Shown: positions 58,222 through 64,000 of the stretch, piece after piece
Layout: the number at the start of each line of letters is the position of its first letter
Position numbering within the stretch: position 1 is the first letter of the stretch
Origin: Rhizocola hellebori
Lineage (GTDB): Bacteria; Actinomycetota; Actinomycetes; Mycobacteriales; Micromonosporaceae
Assembly: GCF_016862955.1 (NCBI RefSeq)
Contig: NZ_BONY01000008.1
Location: 80,352 to 144,351 of the forward strand
DNA: 64,000 bases
Direction: 5' to 3'
The notes under the pieces: model-generated
The model's database searches: none
The model's input: the letters and a program-made list of their open reading frames with translations, nothing else
What the model was told of the DNA's origin: nothing
Position numbers and translations under genes: made by a program

Positions 58222-58328
58222 TCGCCGCCCAAATAGATCGCCATTGACGATGCCCAGTTTAGACGCATTACTGCCACGAAAATGGCATTTCATCCACGAT
58301 CGTTCGCGGTCATGGCTACGGTGCGATA

Positions 58329-59246
58329 GTGACCAGCATCCGGCCGGCGTCAGGCGATCAGTGGGTCATCACGTCCGGCGACCAGCGTGCCGTAGTGGCA
58401 GAGGTCGGTGGTGGGCTTCGCGCCTATAGCGTGGGCGGCTGGGACGTCCTGGACGGGTACGCCCAGGACGAAGTAGCGCCGGGCGCGGCAGGGCAGATCC
58501 TGGCTCCTTGGCCAAACCGCATCCGAGACGGCCGGTACACCCATCGGCAGCAGGCGCACGAACTCGCGCTGACCGAACCCGAGCACCACAACGCCGCCCA
58601 CGGACTCGTGCGCTGGCTGCCATGGCGGGCCGAGGCGACAGCCACCGACAGCGTCCAGGTGGTCTGCCTGCTGACGGCCCAGCCCGGCTACCCCTGGCAC
58701 CTGCGGATAGCCACCACCTGGTCGCTGCGGCCCGACGGCCTGCACGCCGAGCACGCCGCCACCAACCTCAGCGCGCAACCCTGCCCGTTCGGCCTTGGCA
58801 TCCACCCATATCTGCGGCTGCCTGAGTCCACTGTGGACGAAACGCAGATCACGCTGCGGGCGCGGACACGGCTGCTCGTCGACGACCGGCTCCTGCCCAT
58901 CGGCCAAGCCCCCGTCGCCGGCACAGACTACGACTTCGGCAGCCCGCGAGCCATCGGCGCGGCGAAGCTCGACACCACCTTCACCGACCTCGAATCCGGC
59001 GGCAACGCCGTCACCATGACGTCGCGAACAGGCGAGCACGCCCTGCGCGTGTGGGGCGACGAGGTCTTCAAGTGGTGGCAGCTGTTCACCGGCGACACCG
59101 TCCCAGACCCCCGCCGCCGCCGATCCATCGCCGTCGAACCCATGACCTGCCCGCCAAACGCCTTCCGCAGCGGCACCGACCTCATCACCCTGCAGCCGGG
59201 CGAAACCTGGCGCGCCACTTGGGGAGTGACGCCAATCCGTCCGTGA
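58329..59246 (+). CDS. Aldose 1-epimerase family protein
   Basis: The 305-residue protein has galactose-mutarotase-fold motifs: LAPWPNRIRDGRYT, HNAAHGLVRWLPW (catalytic-type His), GLGIHPYLRLPE and the C-terminal VEPMTCPPNAF with its Glu. It would interconvert alpha and beta anomers of an aldose or sugar phosphate. GTG 58329 is the start. It is divergent from DUF2254 and adjoins, or overlaps by GTGA, a membrane protein gene. Confidence 0.88.
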   Translation: MTSIRPASGDQWVITSGDQRAVVAEVGGGLRAYSVGGWDVLDGYAQDEVAPGAAGQILAPWPNRIRDGRYTHRQQAHELALTEPEHHNAAHGLVRWLPWRAEATATDSVQVVCLLTAQPGYPWHLRIATTWSLRPDGLHAEHAATNLSAQPCPFGLGIHPYLRLPESTVDETQITLRARTRLLVDDRLLPIGQAPVAGTDYDFGSPRAIGAAKLDTTFTDLESGGNAVTMTSRTGEHALRVWGDEVFKWWQLFTGDTVPDPRRRRSIAVEPMTCPPNAFRSGTDLITLQPGETWRATWGVTPIRP

Positions 59247-59266
59247 GAAACGGGGTCGAGACGCGA

Positions 59267-59947
59267 ATGGACCGCGGCGAGCACGCCCAGCCTGACGCGA
59301 AGGCTGCCGTTACCGGTCAGCAGCGGTGGCCGGTAGTGCTGACTGCGCTGTTCGCGCTCGCGATATCGGTGTTGCTGCCAGAGCGGCTGATACTCGGCCC
59401 AGGTTGGGTGGTACCAGCCATGCTGGGGATTTTCGCGATCGTGATTCTGGCGACCAGCCCGAGACTGGCCGGCCGTCGATACCTCTTGTTACGCGCGCTG
59501 ACGATCGGGATGGTGGTGATCTTCGCGGCCGGCGCCGGCTATGCGGCGATCCATCTGGTGCTTGACCTCATCGATGGCGGCAAATCGTGGCCGACCGCGC
59601 GAGCGCTCCTTGTCGCCGGGGCAGTGGTGTGGCTCAACACGAACATCGCCTTCGCCCTTGTCTACTGGGAGCTTGATGGCGGAGGCGCGCTGAATCGCGC
59701 CCGTCGGCCACAGCCCTATCCCGACCTGGCCTTTCCCCAGCATTTGAGCCCGGAACTGGCCCCGCCTGGATGGCGGCCGACGTTCATCGACTACCTGTAT
59801 CTGGGATTTACCAACGCGACCGCGTTCAGCCCGACAGACGTGATGCCGTTACGGCCATGGGCGAAGATCGCGATGGGCCTGCAAGCAACGATATCCATGG
59901 CGATCCTCACCTTGGTCATCGCCAACGCGGTAAACCTCCTTGGCTGA
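59267..59947 (+). CDS. Membrane protein with channel-like C-terminal segment
   Basis: The 226-residue protein has about five helices. The last part (FIDYLYLGFTNATAFSP, TDVMPLRPWAKIAMGLQATI, SMAILTLVIANAVNLL) resembles the pore-helix, selectivity loop and final helix of two-helix potassium channels. The filter TVGYGD is replaced by TNATAFSPTD, so potassium selectivity is not supported. GTG 59243, overlapping the previous stop, is an alternative start. I recognise this as a conserved actinobacterial type without known function. Confidence 0.65.
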   Translation: MDRGEHAQPDAKAAVTGQQRWPVVLTALFALAISVLLPERLILGPGWVVPAMLGIFAIVILATSPRLAGRRYLLLRALTIGMVVIFAAGAGYAAIHLVLDLIDGGKSWPTARALLVAGAVVWLNTNIAFALVYWELDGGGALNRARRPQPYPDLAFPQHLSPELAPPGWRPTFIDYLYLGFTNATAFSPTDVMPLRPWAKIAMGLQATISMAILTLVIANAVNLLG

Positions 59948-60104
59948 ACAGGATTGCGCATATGTCGGCGAGAAGGTCTGGTCTGGAGAAGAATGTCAGC
60001 GGAGGACCGCACCCGGGGCCTCGGGCCGGCCAACGTGTGGCAGGGAAAGGCGGTGGCCGGATCGTGCGGCGACACGGGAGTTCAGCTCTGCCGGGGTGCT
60101 CCTC

Positions 60105-61400
60105 GTGAGCCTGTCCGGCGGGCCGGCCGAGGCGCCACCGGTCACCCAGAAGCGGGAGTTCTGGGCCCTGATGGGTTATGCGGTCGCCCTGGGGGTGTTC
60201 GGCGCGATCGCCGGTCTGGTGTTCATCGGAGTAATCGACTTCGGGGGCAAGTGGTACAACGACTCCGATCCGGGTTGGTTCGGCGGGCAATGGTGGTGGG
60301 TGGCTGTAGCCGCGGTCGCCGGCGCGGTGGTCGGGTTGCTGCGCCGTCTGACCCGCCTGCCTCATGACGTCCCCGGCCTGTTCGCTGATCTGCAAACCGA
60401 GCGGGTTGACCGGAAAATCGTGCCTGGGATCGTTGCTGTCTCAACGGTTTCGCTGATCGGTGGCGCCAGCCTCGGCCCGGAAAAGGCGCTGGGTTCCATG
60501 GGCGGTGGGGCGGGCAGCTGGCTGGCTCAGCGAAAGTCGCTTGGCAAAGAGGACTCACAAGTCAACACGCTGGCCGGCTTCGCCGGTGCCTACGGCGGGC
60601 TCTTCTCCAGCACGGTGATCGTGGTGCTGCTGATCCTGGAGGCTGCCCGCCCGGGCGGGCAGCGGCTCACCAAGGCCCTCGCCGCCGAGATCGTGGCATC
60701 AAGCGTTTCGTTCGGCATCTACTTCGTCATCGCCGGTGCTGTCTTCCTGGACAGCTACCAGGTGCCCGCCTACGAGTTCGAGAGCTGGCAACTGCTCGCC
60801 GGAGTTCTCCTGGGCCTGTTCGCGGCCCTGGTGGTGACGCTGCTGGCCGGGCTCATGAGGGCGGCGGCGAGGCTGTTCGGCCGGCTCAAGGCCCCGGCGA
60901 TCGCGAAATCGACGCTGGGCGGCCTCATCTTCGGAATCGTCGGCGTGGCACTGCCGCTGACGATGTTCTCCGGCAGCGAGCAGCTCAAGACTGTGCTCAA
61001 AGACCCGGGCACCCTTGGCTTGGGTTTGATCGCCGCCGTCCTGGTCGCCAAGATGTTCACCTTCGCGGTCAGCCAGGCGAGCGGTTTCGTCGGCGGGCCG
61101 ATCTTTCCCTCGCTGTTCATCGGCGGAACCGCCGGAGTCCTGGTCCACCAGGTCATCCCCGGCGTGCCAATGGGTCTGGCGTTCACCTGCCTGCTCGCCG
61201 CCGTCCCGGGGGCACTCGCGCCCGCGCCATTCTCCATGGTGCTGATGGCTGCCTTCCTGACCCAGGTTGGGGCGCTGCAAACCGCCCCCATCCTGATCGC
61301 CGTTGTCACCGCGTTCCTCACCATGGAAGCCGTCAAATATCTCCTCGCCCGCGGCAAACAGACCCGCACAGCCACAGCGAAGCCGACAGCTCCGGCGTGA
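60105..61400 (+). CDS. ClC-family chloride channel/transporter
   Basis: The 431-residue protein has the ClC fold marks GGASLGPEKALGSMGGGAG (the GxEGP-type region) and GFVGGPIFPSLFIGGTAG (the GxFxP anion-binding region). Ten or more helices surround them. The first filter motif GSGIP is not clearly present, and no C-terminal CBS domains occur. It may be a chloride/proton antiporter or a fluoride-type relative. GTG 60105 or 60096 is the likely start. Confidence 0.85.
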   Translation: MSLSGGPAEAPPVTQKREFWALMGYAVALGVFGAIAGLVFIGVIDFGGKWYNDSDPGWFGGQWWWVAVAAVAGAVVGLLRRLTRLPHDVPGLFADLQTERVDRKIVPGIVAVSTVSLIGGASLGPEKALGSMGGGAGSWLAQRKSLGKEDSQVNTLAGFAGAYGGLFSSTVIVVLLILEAARPGGQRLTKALAAEIVASSVSFGIYFVIAGAVFLDSYQVPAYEFESWQLLAGVLLGLFAALVVTLLAGLMRAAARLFGRLKAPAIAKSTLGGLIFGIVGVALPLTMFSGSEQLKTVLKDPGTLGLGLIAAVLVAKMFTFAVSQASGFVGGPIFPSLFIGGTAGVLVHQVIPGVPMGLAFTCLLAAVPGALAPAPFSMVLMAAFLTQVGALQTAPILIAVVTAFLTMEAVKYLLARGKQTRTATAKPTAPA

Positions 61401-61462
61401 CCTCGCCCTACCCCTAGGACGCCGGCCGCTCCGACGTGGACGAACCCGTATCATCACTCGGC

Positions 61463-62953
61463 ATGACTGCCGCGCGGCTGCGCCAGGCGTACGTCGACGA
61501 CCTGACCCGGGCGTGGACGACGTTCCGCGCGACCTACCCCGACCACAACCCTTACGCGCTGGTGGTCTACGGGATGGGCTGCGGCGATGCGGATCTCGTC
61601 CCGCATGTCCTCACCGAGCAGGGCCTGGCCGAGGTCGCTCAGGACTACGTCGACGGCGGACACCATGACACGCTTGAAGAGGCCCGCGAAGACCTGCGCT
61701 ACTCGGTCGAGGATTCCCCGCTGGCCGCGGACTTCCACGAGCTGGCCGCCGCCGGTGCGGTCAGCGCCTACCTCGGCTCGCTCGATGACGAGCCCGACAC
61801 CGATAGCGCCGCGAGCGCGGTCATCGCCGCCCTGCGCGAGCTCGACAGGCGGGAGTTCTTCGGCACGGGTGCTGTCCGCGATCAGCTGGTGCTGGTCATC
61901 CTCGATGAGGGGGACGATGAACTGGCGCAGCGGTCGGCGATCGAGCTGAACCCGCCCTTGGTGGCGCAGCGTTTCGTCGAGCAGATCCGTACCGAGGGCG
62001 ACTACGCCAGCTGCGACACGCTGGCCGTAGCGGCAGACGGCAAACGCATTTACACAGCCGGCTCGATCGCCAACCCACAGGCGGGGTCCGGCTCGCATGA
62101 AGAGTTCCTCGGGCAACTCGTCGCCTATGACCTCCACGGCGTGAGCCTGATAAAGCGCTGGGCGTATGAGATTCCCGGTTGGGGCGACTCGTTTCGGCAG
62201 GTAGCCTGCTCGGGCTCGGCGGGCACGGTGTACGCCCTGCGGTGCCAGTACCTCGACAGCGGCGCCCGTGCGGTCGTGATGCGCTTCGACGCGGCCGACG
62301 GCCGGCTCATCGATCAGGGCGAGCTACCCGGTGAACCGGCGTCGATGGCGGTCATGGCCGACGGCTCCGAGATCGCCGTCTCAATGTTCGAAGGTCTTCT
62401 CTACCAGCTCGACGCCGATCTGCAAGCCATGGACCCGATCCGGCTCGCGCAGCGGGCAGGCGGGCTGCGATATCTGCGCGGCGGCGAGCTGCTCATCGCG
62501 ACCGACGATGGCGTCCTTCAGCTCGATCCCGGCAGCACCCTGCCGCGCCAGGTCTTCCCGTTTAGAGCATTCCGGCTCAGCACCAACGATTCTGAGACGA
62601 TGCTGGCCGTGTCCCAGTGGCCGCAGATCCACGGCCAGGATGTCGAGTTCGGAGCGTCGGTCGTCCCGCTGCCCGGCCTGAGCCCGGTCAGGTCCTTCCT
62701 CCTGCCCGACCATCAGGCGGTGACGGCCGAGCTGTCTGCCGACGGACGGCGGCTCGCGCTGATCGCCCTGGCGCTGAACTCGGCCCGCAAGCACATCATC
62801 GTGTTCGAGACCGAGACCGGCCAGGAGCTGATCCGGCTGCGGGCCGATCACCTCATCGGAGATCTGGCATTCCTGCCCGACGGCAGCGCCCTGGTCGTGC
62901 CGACCAGCGGGGCGACCACCGGACCACCGCTGAAGATCTTGCCCATCTCCTAG
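61463..62953 (+). CDS. DUF4303-like N-terminal domain fused to a beta-propeller-like domain
   Basis: The 496-residue protein has an N-terminal domain of about 140 residues (LTRAWTTFRATYPDHNPYAL, then EEAREDLRYSVEDSPLAADF) resembling DUF4303. The C-terminal 310 residues repeat WD40/YVTN-like strands: TLAVAADGKRIYTAG, SMAVMADGSEIAVSMF, ELSADGRRLALIALAL and DLAFLPDGSALVVPTS. It has no signal peptide, so the propeller is cytoplasmic. The role is unknown. A minus-strand MazF-like gene converges on it. Confidence 0.7.
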   Translation: MTAARLRQAYVDDLTRAWTTFRATYPDHNPYALVVYGMGCGDADLVPHVLTEQGLAEVAQDYVDGGHHDTLEEAREDLRYSVEDSPLAADFHELAAAGAVSAYLGSLDDEPDTDSAASAVIAALRELDRREFFGTGAVRDQLVLVILDEGDDELAQRSAIELNPPLVAQRFVEQIRTEGDYASCDTLAVAADGKRIYTAGSIANPQAGSGSHEEFLGQLVAYDLHGVSLIKRWAYEIPGWGDSFRQVACSGSAGTVYALRCQYLDSGARAVVMRFDAADGRLIDQGELPGEPASMAVMADGSEIAVSMFEGLLYQLDADLQAMDPIRLAQRAGGLRYLRGGELLIATDDGVLQLDPGSTLPRQVFPFRAFRLSTNDSETMLAVSQWPQIHGQDVEFGASVVPLPGLSPVRSFLLPDHQAVTAELSADGRRLALIALALNSARKHIIVFETETGQELIRLRADHLIGDLAFLPDGSALVVPTSGATTGPPLKILPIS

Positions 62954-62961
62954 CTCCCCGG

Positions 62962-63453
62962 CTACTCCAATTCGGCCAGCCGCAACGCATTGGCAAGCTG
63001 TTCGAGCTTCACCGTCGACAACGCCCCGGCTTGCTTGACCAAGCTTTCCCGTGTCAACGTCACCAGCCAGGTGCAGAAGATGCGACCTTGATGGGGAATC
63101 GCCACCCGCACCACACCGTCGTACGTAAGCCCCTCACCGGTGCCGATCTCGACCTCGATGCCGACACCGCCGACGTCGGCACCGGCCAAGCTGATGGCCT
63201 GCTGCCTCGCCGCGGGGTCAGCCGCCTCGGTTGCCGACAGCACCACGAACCCCTGCTTCTGCTGGGCGGTCGCGGGCGCGACGATCTGCATCGCGCGAAG
63301 CTCGGACTCCTCTGTGCCGCAGAGAAGCACGACGGGGCAACGGTCGCCGACCATCGCCCACCAGACTTCGCCTCGCTCCACTCGCCATCCCCTCAACGCC
63401 GGGGCCGTCACCAAACGCTGACTGCCCAGCGCACGACGCACGCTAGCCGCCAT
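62962..63453 (-). CDS. MazF/PemK-like protein
   Basis: The 163-residue frame contains the MazF pattern. An N-terminal RGEVWWAMVGDRCPVVLLC is followed by a beta-rich middle, and it ends with TWLVTLTRESLVKQAGALS, then LEQLANALRLAE. MazF toxins are sequence-specific endoribonucleases. The middle (about 70-120) is longer and more divergent than usual, and no antitoxin gene is seen upstream. It may therefore be a non-toxic relative. GTG 63381 just before RGEVWW is an alternative start giving 139 residues. Confidence 0.65.
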   Translation of the reverse strand: MAASVRRALGSQRLVTAPALRGWRVERGEVWWAMVGDRCPVVLLCGTEESELRAMQIVAPATAQQKQGFVVLSATEAADPAARQQAISLAGADVGGVGIEVEIGTGEGLTYDGVVRVAIPHQGRIFCTWLVTLTRESLVKQAGALSTVKLEQLANALRLAELE

Positions 63454-63485
63454 CGGCGCCAAGAAAGCGCTTACAGTGCGCCGCT

Positions 63486-63707
63486 CTACCCTCGAGCCAG
63501 GACTGACAACGCTATCGCCACCAAGGCGAACACCGCGCCACCACCCAAGAAAGGCGCCGCGAAGGCAAGCTTGACCGGGGCTGACGCGCCGCGTCCCGCA
63601 ATTTGATCATCACCTGGACCGCCGGTCTTTGGTGCCGCCACAAACAGTCCAATAGCGGCGCCCGCGACAGCGAGCACCACGGCGACCACCGTCAGCACCT
63701 CATACAT
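63486..63707 (-). CDS. Small two-helix membrane protein
   Basis: The 73-residue protein has two helices (VLTVVAVVLAVAGAAIGLFV and LAFAAPFLGGGAVFALVAIA) joined by a short polar loop. No family is recognised. It lies upstream of the MazF-like gene on the same strand, 32 bp away, and might be co-transcribed with it. Confidence 0.6.
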   Translation of the reverse strand: MYEVLTVVAVVLAVAGAAIGLFVAAPKTGGPGDDQIAGRGASAPVKLAFAAPFLGGGAVFALVAIALSVLARG

Positions 63708-63883
63708 GGCACCACTATAGACGCGTAGAAACGCTTCCCTTATGCCCCTCTTGGGACCCTTTGGACCCGGCAGAGAGCGTTCTCTTGCGGTAAAACTATT
63801 GACTCGAGCGGCATCGCAGTCATAAATTTCACTATCTCAACGCCTCTATGAACATTATGTTCACCGTCCCCCTGGAGGTCCTC

Positions 63884-64000
63884 ATGTTCCCAAAACCGGC
63901 CGCGGCGAGCGCGGCTGTGCTGCTGATCGTCGCCGGGCTGATCAGCGTCTCCAAGCCCCAACCCGCTTCCGCTGCCACGTGCAGCGTCCTGTTCGACGAC
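63884..64000 (+). CDS. Start of a secreted protein, truncated by the window edge
   Basis: The first 39 residues are MFPKPAAASAAVLLIVAGLI, a signal peptide, then a PASAA-type cleavage site and ATCSVLFDD. The CSVLFDD start recalls secreted glycan-active enzymes such as GH16, but too little is visible to assign one. ATG 63884 is chosen because ggaggt lies five nt upstream; an in-frame ATG at 63848 exists. Confidence 0.6.
   Translation, partial: MFPKPAAASAAVLLIVAGLISVSKPQPASAATCSVLFDD

Overview
The window reads as chromosomal DNA of a high-GC Gram-positive actinomycete (Actinomycetota). Supporting signs are the pervasive G/C third-codon bias, GTG and TTG starts, dense ATGA/GTGA-coupled operons, an AfsR/SARP-type regulator, a LysX-type fused lysyl-tRNA synthetase, DUF4193 and DUF6458 proteins, GAF-ANTAR proteins, a SigB/SigF-like sigma factor and a CIRCE-controlled groEL. 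I see no rRNA, tRNA, CRISPR array, transposase or phage gene. The genus cannot be fixed from the sequence.

Region by region. 1-7.4 kb: a membrane-protein fragment, an AfsR-like regulator followed by a strong inverted repeat, an eroded Hsp70 remnant, a large O-acyltransferase with an SGNH domain, a cyclase-family hydrolase and a small zinc-ribbon protein. 7.4-12.7 kb: a MacB-like ABC efflux operon (lipoprotein, periplasmic adaptor, ATPase, permease) divergent from a two-component system. 12.7-17 kb: lysX and a polysaccharide deacetylase.

17-25.2 kb is the most interesting part, an apparent vitamin B12 acquisition island with three cobalamin riboswitches. One precedes an ECF transporter (EcfT, fused EcfA-EcfA, S component). 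The other two precede secreted or surface-anchored proteins of two kinds: alpha/alpha-barrel repeat proteins and small DUF4430 (transcobalamin C-terminal-like) proteins. Together these look like the two domains of animal intrinsic factor/transcobalamin encoded as separate polypeptides. One protein of each kind is anchored (LPVTG sortase motif, or a C-terminal membrane helix) and one of each is free. The inferred model is a surface B12 trap handing its ligand to the ECF importer.

25.2-30.2 kb: a chimeric pseudogene, then a second ABC/two-component module. 30.5-38.5 kb: a quinone-oxidoreductase-like dehydrogenase, groEL with CIRCE, small membrane proteins, a lone sigma-region-2-like protein, a SigB/F-type sigma factor, an AI-2E-type exporter and a BrkB-type protein. 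38.7-45.6 kb: a fatty-acid desaturase, three GAF proteins (two with ANTAR), an Acg-like nitroreductase, a DUF4193 protein and a stand-alone adenylate kinase. 45.7-56.8 kb: a co-directional redox/carbon run, NDH-2-like dehydrogenase, glucose-6-phosphate dehydrogenase, GH15, GMC oxidoreductase, MFS transporter, cytochrome bd subunits I and II, and a cation/proton antiporter. 56.9-64 kb: ion-transport and membrane proteins (DUF2254, channel-like protein, ClC), an aldose epimerase, a DUF4303/beta-propeller protein, a MazF-like protein and the start of a secreted protein.

All functions are inferred from sequence reading alone; no database search was run.
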